From assembly GCF_000400365.1 (NCBI RefSeq), contig NZ_BAOG01000068.1:1-64000 (forward strand): a stretch of 64,000 nucleotides of DNA, in the 5' to 3' direction. Origin of the DNA: Vibrio jasicida CAIM 1864 = LMG 25398. GTDB lineage: Bacteria > Pseudomonadota > Gammaproteobacteria > Enterobacterales > Vibrionaceae. The first letter of the stretch is position 1, and the number at the start of each line of letters is the position of its first letter. The notes beneath the pieces were generated by a model. It had not been told where the DNA came from. It saw only the letters and a program-made list of their open reading frames with translations, and ran no database searches. Positions 52,230-61,168 of this stretch are shown here, piece by piece. The position numbers and the translations under genes were made by a program.

Positions 52230-53474
52230 TTATGCCGCAAGCGCAGCGAGTCGATTGAATGCCTGTGACGCCAATTCCGACACTTCACACACAGAAAACA
52301 CATCTTCGATAAAGCACTTCAACGCTCTAGATTCAATGGCTCTGATTGCGGCTTGCTGCTCGTCTGATAAGTAACCGTAAATGCTCGCCGCACCAAAGTC
52401 GCCGAAGATCATCTCACCTTGCTCATTCACCAAAGTATTGTGCGCATACAAATCGCCATGGCACACCTTGTTGTCGTGCAGGTGATTAAATACGTCCACC
52501 ATCTGCTCCACAATAGAATTGACTTGCTCGACTGTCAGTGTAAACCCTTGTGGGAATGTATCTCGGGTGCAGGTTTCCAACGTTGGCGGCAAACCCAAGT
52601 TGTAGTAACTGTTTGGGATCAGCTCCATCACCAACGCCAGTTCATCGCCATCATCAACTTGTGCGATGGATTTCACCAAGTTGTTGTGATGCCCTGCTTG
52701 CAAGCATGCTTCAAGTTCATCATGTGGGTAACCATCACTGGTCACTTCGCCCTTAAACACTTTTACCGCCACTTCATTCGGGAAGTCGTATTGAACGTCA
52801 GTCCAGTTAGCATGAGAAATCACGCCACTCGCACCTTGCCCGAGAACATGGTTAAGTGAGTAACTGTTTGTGGTCACTCTCGGCACACTATTTAGCGACG
52901 ATGGGTGTTTGCAGAATGGGTTACCTGCAAAAGCAAACCACGCCAACTTAGGCAGCTTCATCAACACATCAGGGAACTGCTCTAGCTGGTTCGCAGAAAG
53001 ACGAATCAATTCCAAATTAACCAAGTTTTCCATGCTATTTGGCAGTTGCTTGATGCGATTGCCCGCCAGTGCAAGCTTTCTTAGGCGCGGTCTTTCACCC
53101 AGACTGTTGGGGAGAACTTCAATCTCGTTATCGGTCAGAATAAGCCAACGTAACTGAGTTGGTAGTGAGGCTTCACTCACCACTTTGATCTTGTTGGTTT
53201 TAAAGCCAACCATTTCTAGGTTTGGCAACTTGCCTATGACTTCTGGTAAGTGCGTAAACTGGTTGTTGGAAGCAAAGATGATTTTTAGCTTGGTCAACTG
53301 TTCCAGTTCTGGTGGCAAATCTGACAGTGCGTTACCAGATAAATCTAACACTTCAAGCGTTTCTGCAAGCTCTAAAATTTCCATAGGAAACTCAGTTAGC
53401 CCTTCCGCCAACTTCAGTTGTTTCGTTCCTACTAATTGTCCTGTTTTTAATTGTTCTAGAGTTTGCAAAACCAA
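52230..53474 (-). CDS. Leucine-rich-repeat protein with a C-terminal protein kinase domain
   Basis: 414 residues. Residues 17-197 are LRR units of about 23 residues (LEVLDLSGNALSDLP, LRKLALAGNRIKQLP). Residues about 205-400 are a protein-kinase-like domain: glycine loop GQGASG at 212-217, VAVK with Lys238, catalytic loop HGDLYAHN at 339-346 and GDFG at 358-361. All key catalytic residues are present, though the loop is HGD not HRD. No signal peptide or membrane helix. Related proteins occur in other vibrios. Substrate unknown; it might act inside the cell or as an exported effector. Stands alone, 255 nt before the next gene. Confidence 0.85.
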   Translation of the reverse strand: MVLQTLEQLKTGQLVGTKQLKLAEGLTEFPMEILELAETLEVLDLSGNALSDLPPELEQLTKLKIIFASNNQFTHLPEVIGKLPNLEMVGFKTNKIKVVSEASLPTQLRWLILTDNEIEVLPNSLGERPRLRKLALAGNRIKQLPNSMENLVNLELIRLSANQLEQFPDVLMKLPKLAWFAFAGNPFCKHPSSLNSVPRVTTNSYSLNHVLGQGASGVISHANWTDVQYDFPNEVAVKVFKGEVTSDGYPHDELEACLQAGHHNNLVKSIAQVDDGDELALVMELIPNSYYNLGLPPTLETCTRDTFPQGFTLTVEQVNSIVEQMVDVFNHLHDNKVCHGDLYAHNTLVNEQGEMIFGDFGAASIYGYLSDEQQAAIRAIESRALKCFIEDVFSVCEVSELASQAFNRLAALAA

Positions 53475-53732
53475 GCCTTCTGATTGAGTTGAAATAAGCG
53501 GCGTAGTTTACGTGTCTTAACCTTGAAAGGCGAGGAACGTTAAGAATGTCACAAAGAAAAAACACTCAAAAAAGGACATTAACTGAAACAGGGCGTGAAG
53601 AAAGGTTGCCACTTTAACAAGAAGTCGAATCCGGCTACCGCTCAAACACAGACTTTTGATCTGGATTTAATGGCGTTACACTACGCGCCCTTTTGAACGG
53701 CAGGTCGCGTGGTTGGACACGTCAGCAGTAGC

Positions 53733-54629
53733 ATGAAACTCTCTGAAAGCCCGATAACTCAACATAACTTTTACGGTCACACCTTTTTTCTTAAACGTGA
53801 TGACATGCTTCATTCTCACTTTTCGGGCAACAAAGCACGTAAATTTATGGCGCTGATGGAAGCGCAAAATAGCCAAATCAAAACACTCATCAGTTACGGT
53901 TCAGCTCAATCCAACGCGATGTATTCCCTTGCCGCTCTGGCGCAAATCAAAGGCTGGAACTTCGAGTTCTACGTTCAACATATTCCGTCTTGGCTTAAAG
54001 ACTCCCCTATCGGCAACTATCGAGGCGCGCTCGATTTAGGTATGAATATCACGGCGATGCAGGACATCGAGTCCACTTTGCATCCAACCGAGTATATCGA
54101 GCAAGTACGTGGGTTGGACGACACAACCTTGGTTGTCCCAGAAGGCGGAAAAGCGACGATTGCCGAAGCCGGGGTAAAACAACTGGCGCGTGAACTGCTT
54201 GATTGGACACGCCTTGAAGGCAAAAAACAGTTTGCCGTAGCGTTGCCATCGGGAACCGGAACCACCGCGTTGTACCTGAGTAAACACCTAAAGCCACATG
54301 GAATCGAAGTCCTTACCTGTGCTTGCGTAGGGGATGCCGACTACCTGACTGAGCAATTCAATACACTGGAAACTGAAAACCACCCAACCATACTTTCGGT
54401 GCGCAATAAACACCATTTTGGCCGTTTATACCAAAGCGACTACGAAACCTGGAATGCCTTGTACGACCATACCAACCTCGAGTTTGACCTGCTTTATGAT
54501 CCTTACATGTGGCAATGTTTGCAGCCTTGGTTAGCAGAAAACGAGGATAAAACGCTCATCTACATCCATCAAGGCGGGTTGCTTGGCAATGAGTCCATGC
54601 TGCCGAGATACCAAAGAGAGTTTGAATAA
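53733..54629 (+). CDS. PLP-dependent D-cysteine desulfhydrase / ACC deaminase family protein
   Basis: 298 residues from ATG 53733 (GTG 53709 would add eight). The PLP lysine is in GNKARKFMAL near residue 29-38 and the phosphate loop is SGTGTT near 170. The family contains 1-aminocyclopropane-1-carboxylate deaminases and D-cysteine desulfhydrases; the motif pattern does not settle which. Chromosomal partners are not informative. Probably a D-amino-acid or cysteine scavenging enzyme. Confidence 0.82.
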   Translation: MKLSESPITQHNFYGHTFFLKRDDMLHSHFSGNKARKFMALMEAQNSQIKTLISYGSAQSNAMYSLAALAQIKGWNFEFYVQHIPSWLKDSPIGNYRGALDLGMNITAMQDIESTLHPTEYIEQVRGLDDTTLVVPEGGKATIAEAGVKQLARELLDWTRLEGKKQFAVALPSGTGTTALYLSKHLKPHGIEVLTCACVGDADYLTEQFNTLETENHPTILSVRNKHHFGRLYQSDYETWNALYDHTNLEFDLLYDPYMWQCLQPWLAENEDKTLIYIHQGGLLGNESMLPRYQREFE

Positions 54630-54677
54630 GCTTGTTAGTACTTCTAATAAGCCACAGCGCTAGTGAGTGATTAACAG

Positions 54678-54715
54678 TTATTGGTTATTAAGTTTTCGTC
54701 AATAATAACCAATAA
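54678..54715. repeat. Perfect 13-bp inverted repeat, AT-rich
   Basis: TTATTGGTTATTA (54678-54690) and its exact complement TAATAACCAATAA (54703-54715) flank a 12-nt loop. It has no T tract, so it is not a classical terminator; an operator, a cruciform or a replication/insertion scar are alternatives. Confidence 0.7.
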
Positions 54716-54959
54716 TTAGCGCTTCACGCTTTGCTAAAATAAACCTTAAATATATCTACCCTCCCTTCGCATTAATAATATTTATTGCATCACCTCCTCG
54801 CTTTAAAAAACATTATTATCATTAAATACCTTACCCTGCGTGACTTTCGTTCTGACTATAGATTTAGTAAGTAAGCAAAAGGAATTGGTTGTTTTGTCTA
54901 TAGTGCGTTCTTTTATTTGCCGCTAAGCTATCACCAATTAAATTCAAGAGGCGATATTA
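54716..54959. other. intergenic AT-rich stretch upstream of the LysM/MIX-like gene
   Basis: About 240 bases, no gene. GAGGCGATATT precedes the start at 54960. Confidence 0.4.
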
Positions 54960-56294
54960 ATGAAGCGTCCAACATCAACACGTGTGAGGGGAGCTGGCTA
55001 CGCGCCACTTATCGATTCAGTAACGTCTTCGTCAAGTAACCGCTCACGCACAAACTACTCATCAACGTCAAAGAACGCGACTCAAGCAAGCTACGGTGCG
55101 GTTGTTAGCAACAGTCAATCTCAAGCCGAGGCTGGATTCGAATGTCGAATAAAAATTCATGCTCCCAAAGATGACTTAAATACCCTGCAGTCTGGTGTTT
55201 TTTCTTTAGCGAAAACACAAAATGAACCGTTGATAAAACGCTGGAGCAAATTGGAGCAAAATCAACCATCACTCTGCACGGTGTTATCTGCCGAGTGTTT
55301 CGAAGCCGAAGACAAAACCCTTTTACATGAACTTTTTCAAGACATCGGCCTGAATCAAAAATTTAAAATCACCCCCAAGCCAGTTGGTAGTGAATATATT
55401 AATGCTGAGTTCTTACCATTTATTCCAGCGGTAGAAACCAAGGGGTTATTAGGATGGGCAGCGCAAGGTTATTACTATTATTTCCATGACGGGAAGCTAA
55501 TGTATGAAATGGCGATCCTAGGGAATGATAAATTCTCTTGGCAAGTGACGGCTTCTACGGCCAACGGCATGACAGATGAGCTCATTAGCCCAAAAACGTT
55601 TAACATGATACTCGCCCCTGTCGCTATTGAAGGTAAGAAGGCAGCGGCGCAACATATTTTCTATCGTCGCGAAAAACTTACCAATGACGCGCTTGCAGAA
55701 ATCAACCAAACTTGGCTCGATCAACACGCCACTTTAATCGATATTGCTGCACTTAAAGCTGTGGGGAAGCAGCCTTTGCTGCCACGAACCAAAACAACCA
55801 CTGAATCGGACATTAAACCCGTCCACATAAAAAATCATAAGGTGAGAACAAAAGACGACGGAAAACAAGAATGGTGGACAGACATTGCTCCTCTCTACGG
55901 TTTGTCAGCAAAAGCGCTGCTCAAACTCAATCCGACGTTTGAAAGTGATCCTATTTCATTAAAAGTTGGCGATGTGCTAACGGTCAACATTACGCAGCCG
56001 CCTCAAGCAACGGGCAATTCTGACCAAAGTTGCCCACAGAACGACTTCATCGTCGGGCATGCCTATCCGATTGGGGATATTTGGGGAAAATATTCAAAGC
56101 GAGATGTATGGGGCGAGTATTGCGGTGCAAACCAACCATCAACCGTCATCAATATCTTTAACCATCCCAACTTGTCACAGAATACACCTGTGTTGAATGT
56201 ACAGAAGGTGGAAAATCGGTTGTTACGTGTGGCCGTTTCTTTTATTGAAGACGACATACAACTGACGCATATAACCAGTGTATCAAAGGCTTAA
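54960..56294 (+). CDS. Large protein with MIX-like motif and LysM-like segment, function unknown
   Basis: 444 residues, no signal peptide and no membrane helix. The first 55 residues are Ser/Thr/Asn-rich and disordered-looking. Residues 151-175 read FLPF ... AAQGYYYYF, resembling the type VI MIX marker (PF motif followed by hRxGhhYhh) except that Arg is Ala. Residues about 310-350 look like a LysM domain (WWTDIAPLYGLSAKALLKLN). Followed after 84 nt by the 484-codon gene, probably in one operon. It could be a secreted effector or a carrier for the next protein; neither is shown. Confidence 0.5.
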   Translation: MKRPTSTRVRGAGYAPLIDSVTSSSSNRSRTNYSSTSKNATQASYGAVVSNSQSQAEAGFECRIKIHAPKDDLNTLQSGVFSLAKTQNEPLIKRWSKLEQNQPSLCTVLSAECFEAEDKTLLHELFQDIGLNQKFKITPKPVGSEYINAEFLPFIPAVETKGLLGWAAQGYYYYFHDGKLMYEMAILGNDKFSWQVTASTANGMTDELISPKTFNMILAPVAIEGKKAAAQHIFYRREKLTNDALAEINQTWLDQHATLIDIAALKAVGKQPLLPRTKTTTESDIKPVHIKNHKVRTKDDGKQEWWTDIAPLYGLSAKALLKLNPTFESDPISLKVGDVLTVNITQPPQATGNSDQSCPQNDFIVGHAYPIGDIWGKYSKRDVWGEYCGANQPSTVINIFNHPNLSQNTPVLNVQKVENRLLRVAVSFIEDDIQLTHITSVSKA

Positions 56295-56390
56295 CGGCCG
56301 CCAGCTGCGCTCGAACAAAGCGCCTAACCAAATGCCAATACGATAAGAATCAGCCTATCGTCGCCTGAATTTAAAAAAGTGAACACGTTT

Positions 56391-57833
56391 ATGTACGGTG
56401 AAAATAACCAACCGGCTTCTTCCTCAAGCCAAACAAAAAAAAGAAAGAATGACGCGTCTCACCATTCACAAGAAGGCGCTCCGGCGAAACGATTACGAGA
56501 CGTTCAAAACTTAGCGAAGTGGAACGAGTTCCAACTCAACTGGCAAAACCACGTTGAAGAAAATGACTTGGCAATCCAAGACAGACCGCCAGAAGCGCTA
56601 ATTCGTTTTAACTACCGTTATGTCGTTAATGACAACACCGGCGCATTGAAGTACGAGCCAGTCACCGTCGATCAGGTTTTAAATAACTATGATGAGCTAG
56701 AGCGCGTTTATTATCGCCGACAAATCAATGACCCAAGCCCAATGCAAACTCGGCAACAAAGCCGCGATTCTGCTTCGGAAAGCATGTCTCAATTTGATAT
56801 TAAGATCCCACCTCAATCCAACTCAGGTACCGCGTTAATGGTACCTTCTGTCGGAATGCCGGAAGAGTTTAAATCCAAAGAAAAGCTGCAAGAACTGTAT
56901 TGGTACACTGAGGGGATGAGTCGCCCCGTCTATCTGCTCGTCCACCAAAGTGAGCTGAACTTATATCAAGAACAAATGGGGACACTACTTCAAGCCGCTG
57001 GCGTAGGTTTGGTTGGGTGGTCATTCGAGTCCGGTACCGTTGGTTTCGGTGCAACAAGAAAAGCTGTCGTGGATTTTTGCAAACTCAACCACCTTAAAAA
57101 AATCACCATGATGGACTGCAACGTACTCATGTCTGAAATGGATCTTATCTCAGCCGCAGAAGAGGCGACATCAGAAGTCAAAGATGATACCACGCTGTAT
57201 ATTGCACTTGGCGTCACAAGTGGTGACACCTACGAGAAAGGCGCAAAAGCACCAAACAGCTTGCTCAATGAAGGGGCAGTAAAAGGCCGACCAATCGAAC
57301 AGTTCACTATGCTCAACCGCAATGTGTTGTTTGACCCTGCATTTATCTCTTCTTCAGAAGATATTGATGTCTCCAACGAAATGAAGTTCTTCAACAGCAT
57401 TGATCAGCAAAAATCCATTGCGTTAAAAGATCTGAAGCTGCACCAAAAGCTCGATGACGAACTCGAAAGTCAGTATCCAAGAATCAACAAGCTGCGATTA
57501 AAGGCAACATCCAACGTTTACAATGACAAGTTTAAAGCGCATCTGACTCAAATATCTGAGAACGAAAAAAACCTCGTCATTCAAGTGAAAACTGGTACAA
57601 AACCAAACGTACAAAAGCATAACGTGACGGTTCAGGCGTTCAGTGAATACATCGCCTCAACGTTAGGAAAGGATTCTCTGCGTATTCAGTCTCTCGTTAT
57701 TGAAAAGATGTTGGTGAAGTACAAAGACATGAGCATGGGGTCTGGCTATCAGTTTGAGCCGGAAGGATTGGATGAGACGAATGCCGCACTCTATCCATAT
57801 GAAGAGTCGAGTCATACACATGACGAAGCGTAA
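56391..57833 (+). CDS. Unrecognised protein with GT-A glycosyltransferase-like pattern and basic N-terminus
   Basis: 480 residues from ATG 56391 (GTG 56379 adds four). Numbered from the GTG, residues 20-23 KKRK and 36-40 AKRLR form a bipartite basic stretch like a nuclear localisation signal. Residues 185-340 show a GT-A-like order: hydrophobic strand VYLLVHQ, GFGATRKAVVDFC, MMDCN in the DxD position (244-248), and SSSEDIDVSNEMKFF, similar to the GT ED motif (324-338). The usual second Asp of DxD is Asn, so catalysis is unproven. No signal peptide. Same strand as the preceding gene; 84-nt gap. Confidence 0.5.
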   Translation: MYGENNQPASSSSQTKKRKNDASHHSQEGAPAKRLRDVQNLAKWNEFQLNWQNHVEENDLAIQDRPPEALIRFNYRYVVNDNTGALKYEPVTVDQVLNNYDELERVYYRRQINDPSPMQTRQQSRDSASESMSQFDIKIPPQSNSGTALMVPSVGMPEEFKSKEKLQELYWYTEGMSRPVYLLVHQSELNLYQEQMGTLLQAAGVGLVGWSFESGTVGFGATRKAVVDFCKLNHLKKITMMDCNVLMSEMDLISAAEEATSEVKDDTTLYIALGVTSGDTYEKGAKAPNSLLNEGAVKGRPIEQFTMLNRNVLFDPAFISSSEDIDVSNEMKFFNSIDQQKSIALKDLKLHQKLDDELESQYPRINKLRLKATSNVYNDKFKAHLTQISENEKNLVIQVKTGTKPNVQKHNVTVQAFSEYIASTLGKDSLRIQSLVIEKMLVKYKDMSMGSGYQFEPEGLDETNAALYPYEESSHTHDEA

Positions 57834-57961
57834 GCCATAATAAGACGTGTTTCCCTTGGCAGGCCGATAGCGCCAGGGGAGATGGATACAAACTCATACT
57901 GCTCGCGTTGTAGTGTTTGTTTCTTCCTGAATTTGTCGATAGTAAGGGGGTTATATTCGTG

Positions 57962-58453
57962 CTAAAAACGCTTTTCCATGAATAACAAATCCCAGATCTC
58001 GCCATCAAAAGAACGCTCTCCTGATTCACGCGACGTCACTTCAAACCCAAGAGATTCATAACAATTCTTCGCGACAGTATTACGCTCAAAGACCGCCAAC
58101 GACAAGACTTGAGCATGATACTGAGTTTGAGACAGTTCGATGAGTTGCGTGAGCATGACTTTCGAAAGACCTTTCCCTCGAAAATCATTGGAAACAAAAA
58201 CACGACAAATTCGAAATTGGGATTGAGACTCTTTAAACAGCTCAACATAACCAGCCTGCTTCCCGTCACAAACGAGCATAAACGGCAAGACTTCAGGTTT
58301 CGCGCAATGGAGGCTAATCTGTTGGTGATCTAGAGGGAAATTGAAATTTGGCCCACCCCATTGATAGTTCAGTTGCTCTGAATCAATCCAACGGATGAGT
58401 GCCTCGTAATCTTCCTTTTCAAATGCTCTCAGTTCCATCTTCGTCTCTGCCAT
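57962..58453 (-). CDS. GNAT family N-acetyltransferase
   Basis: 163 residues. The acetyl-CoA binding motif A is in FRGKGLSKVML near residue 91-101, preceded by a RVFVSND strand, and a late NCYESLGFEV is typical of the fold. Substrate unknown. Six nt separate it from the isochorismatase-like gene upstream on the same strand, so the two are probably cotranscribed. A second start, MELRAF at 58438, is possible. Confidence 0.85.
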   Translation of the reverse strand: MAETKMELRAFEKEDYEALIRWIDSEQLNYQWGGPNFNFPLDHQQISLHCAKPEVLPFMLVCDGKQAGYVELFKESQSQFRICRVFVSNDFRGKGLSKVMLTQLIELSQTQYHAQVLSLAVFERNTVAKNCYESLGFEVTSRESGERSFDGEIWDLLFMEKRF

Positions 58454-58459
58454 TGTTTA

Positions 58460-59008
58460 TTATTTGATGAGCCCTAAGATCTCTTTAAACTCTGGTGCTC
58501 GGCAATCTTCTACCATTTCATACAAACACATTTCTACGCCTGTTAGGCCAACGCCATTCGCAGTCAGTTTTGCGAGCGCGAGCGCTTTGTTGGCTGGCGT
58601 TCGAGAAGAAACGCAATCCGTCACCAGTTCCACTTTGTAACCCATTTGACGCAGCGACACCGCGGTTTGATACACACAAATGTGCGCTTCGATACCACAA
58701 ACCAACCAAGTATCGACTTTGGCGTTTTCTACCGCGAGTTTGAATGTCGGTTCTTTGCAACCATCAAAGGTATGCTTTGCAATCGCCAAGTGCTCTTTCG
58801 CTAACACTTCACGAATCGGTTCTACCGTCGGGCCTAATCGGTCTGGGTTTTGCTCAAGCCAAACAATAGGAAGCTTGAGAGCCTTTGCGCCCTTGACTAA
58901 CTTAGTCGTACTTTCAATCAGCGCTTCGCTTTCGTGCATTAGCGTTGCCAGTTTACCCTGCACGTCGACAACAATTAGACCCGTGGTATTCTTCGATAAC
59001 ATTCTCAT
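58460..59008 (-). CDS. Isochorismatase-family hydrolase (YcaC-like)
   Basis: 182 residues. Cysteine hydrolase signature: VVDVQGKLA with Asp near residue 15, a Lys in the core and CGIEAHICVYQTA carrying the nucleophilic Cys near residue 112. YcaC-like members have unknown substrates, but the fold is that of nicotinamidase/isochorismatase. First gene of a two-gene unit with the acetyltransferase. Confidence 0.87.
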   Translation of the reverse strand: MRMLSKNTTGLIVVDVQGKLATLMHESEALIESTTKLVKGAKALKLPIVWLEQNPDRLGPTVEPIREVLAKEHLAIAKHTFDGCKEPTFKLAVENAKVDTWLVCGIEAHICVYQTAVSLRQMGYKVELVTDCVSSRTPANKALALAKLTANGVGLTGVEMCLYEMVEDCRAPEFKEILGLIK

Positions 59009-59119
59009 CTCCTATGAGCGACAAGAGCATCACTCTGCTCAAGCATTTGAATATAAAGAATGTACCAGAAGCCCAGCATAATCAGATGAGCAAATTCGCA
59101 AAATTATTGTCCGCTCACG

Positions 59120-59980
59120 CTATTTGAATCGTTCCCGAAACAGTTCGATTAACACTTTGACCTTGTTGGGTAAAAACAAATTAGATGGGTAAATCAACGT
59201 CAGATGTTGTTTAGGGTGCGTGAACTCTGGCAATACTTCGACTAACTGGCCGTCTTCTAAAGCTGGCTTAGAGTGCACTTGCGGGATAAAGGCGATGCCA
59301 TTACCTGTAATCGCCATTAACCGCAGCAAGTTCAAATCGTCCGACCTAACCGCCACATGCAATTCTGGATCTAACAATCCGGCATTGTATCGGTTAGTCA
59401 GCAAACGATGATGCTTTAAATCGTCCATGCTTTTTAGAGGAGGATGGGCATCTAAATAAGCTTGGGAAGCGACAAAGTGACTGCGGTAAGGCAATAAGCT
59501 GAACTGAACATAGCTGTCGTCCGAGACTTTCGCTACGCTCGGTAAAAGCTGAAGATCAAACGCTTGTCGCTTAAGATCGACACTCTCTTGGTGGTTCTCA
59601 ATCTCTACCGACATCTCAGGGTAACGGGTCGTATATTCGTTAATGATCGAATTAAACGCCGCCGAGCTCATCAATGCAGAAGGAATCGCAACACGCACTT
59701 TACCCGTCAACTCTTGTTGGTATTCATGCATCACATTCAAACCTTGTTGAATATGCTCTATGGGTTGCCCCACCAGCTCAAACAGACGCTTGCCGTGCTC
59801 GGTCAACTCAATGGTTCGCGTGGTTCGAATCAGCAATTGGCAGCCCAACGCTTTCTCTAATTCTTGCAAACGTCGGCTCACTTTAGAGCGTTGTAACTGG
59901 TTCGCCTCTGCCGCCGCACTGATACCACCGTGCACGACGGTTTGGCTAAACAGGTGAAGATCATCAAAACTAACGTTCAT
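59120..59980 (-). CDS. LysR-type transcriptional regulator
   Basis: 286 residues with N-terminal winged helix-turn-helix (ISAAAEANQLQRSKVSRRLQ) and a C-terminal effector-binding domain. Divergent from the HlyD-DUF2955 efflux genes, 114 nt between starts, so it probably controls them, in the way AaeR controls aaeAB. Effector not known. Confidence 0.9.
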   Translation of the reverse strand: MNVSFDDLHLFSQTVVHGGISAAAEANQLQRSKVSRRLQELEKALGCQLLIRTTRTIELTEHGKRLFELVGQPIEHIQQGLNVMHEYQQELTGKVRVAIPSALMSSAAFNSIINEYTTRYPEMSVEIENHQESVDLKRQAFDLQLLPSVAKVSDDSYVQFSLLPYRSHFVASQAYLDAHPPLKSMDDLKHHRLLTNRYNAGLLDPELHVAVRSDDLNLLRLMAITGNGIAFIPQVHSKPALEDGQLVEVLPEFTHPKQHLTLIYPSNLFLPNKVKVLIELFRERFK

Positions 59981-60094
59981 TGTCCTACTTTTAGGTCATT
60001 CATGCGCTTATTGTCATTCTACTGAATTGTGACCAAGTTCTCTATAATCGCCTGTCTAATTTGCTTGCGAGCACCATAAATTCAGGTATCTATT

Positions 60095-61159
60095 ATGACG
60101 GCAGATCATAAATTCAAACACTGGATGCGAACACTTATTGTCCTGTTCATTGTACTATTTTTCTACATCATCATTGCGGATCGACACGCGCCAATTACGA
60201 CCGAAGGGCGAGTCCAAGGTTACGTGGTGCAAGTTGCACCAGAAGTTTCAGGTAAAGTGACCGATGTGCTGATTGCCAACAACCAGTCTGTACACAAAGG
60301 CGATGTGCTGTTCACTATTGATGCTCGTAAATACAAAATCGCTTTAGAACAAGCGCAGCTTTCACTGCAATCCGCTTACGAAAAAGAAGCAACACTGTAT
60401 TCGCAGCGGGAAGCTGCACTGGCAAACATTGCTCGTGCTCAAGCGACTTACAACAACGCGCACAGTGAGTATTCACGTTTACAAAAGTTGTCGAAGCAAA
60501 AAGTCATTTCTCAATCCAACTTAGACAGTGCCTACGCACAAAACCAAGTGTCACGAGCTGCGCTCAAAGCCGAGCAACAAAACTTGAAAGTGATTGAAGC
60601 ACAACTTGGGGACAAAAAAGGCCAAAGCACCGCAGTACGCATTGCTCAAAATGGCATTGAGAAAGCTCAACTCGATCTAACTAATACCGCAGTCCTTGCT
60701 CCGAGTGACGGCGTAGTAACTAACCTGCAATTGGAAGTCGGCACCATGGCAAACACCAACATGCCATTGCTTACCTTTGTACCAACCGGATCAATGTGGG
60801 TTGCTGCTGATTTTCGTGAGAAATCGGTAGCGGGCGTCGACAACAGTTACCACGCCATGGTTGCGTTTGATGCTAACCCAGGTTCGGTTTATGACTTCGA
60901 CCTATCTAGCCGAGATTACGGCGTTGCCGCTGCACAGCAAACCCCAAATGGCGCACTGACCAAAGTCGAAGTGAACAACCGTTGGGTACGTGATGCACAG
61001 CGCACTCGCGTGAACCTGACCAGCGAAGAAGCACTGCCTTCCTCTCTGTTCGTTGGTTCTCGTGCCACCATCGTGCTTTACCCAGACAACAGTCCGTTTT
61101 GGGCGTTGATGGCACAAGTTCAAATCTACCTTGCTAGCTGGTTCCACTTTATCTACTAG
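60095..61159 (+). CDS. HlyD/EmrA-type membrane fusion protein
   Basis: 354 residues. One N-terminal membrane helix (residues 12-30), a biotinyl-lipoyl-like beta domain (VQVAPEVSGKVTDVLI), a long alpha-helical hairpin (about 80-190) and beta-barrel domain (LDLTNTAVLAPSDGVV). The periplasmic adaptor of an efflux system. Followed after 9 nt by the DUF2955 membrane gene, which is the usual partner. Confidence 0.9.
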   Translation: MTADHKFKHWMRTLIVLFIVLFFYIIIADRHAPITTEGRVQGYVVQVAPEVSGKVTDVLIANNQSVHKGDVLFTIDARKYKIALEQAQLSLQSAYEKEATLYSQREAALANIARAQATYNNAHSEYSRLQKLSKQKVISQSNLDSAYAQNQVSRAALKAEQQNLKVIEAQLGDKKGQSTAVRIAQNGIEKAQLDLTNTAVLAPSDGVVTNLQLEVGTMANTNMPLLTFVPTGSMWVAADFREKSVAGVDNSYHAMVAFDANPGSVYDFDLSSRDYGVAAAQQTPNGALTKVEVNNRWVRDAQRTRVNLTSEEALPSSLFVGSRATIVLYPDNSPFWALMAQVQIYLASWFHFIY

Positions 61160-61168
61160 GCGGCTGCG

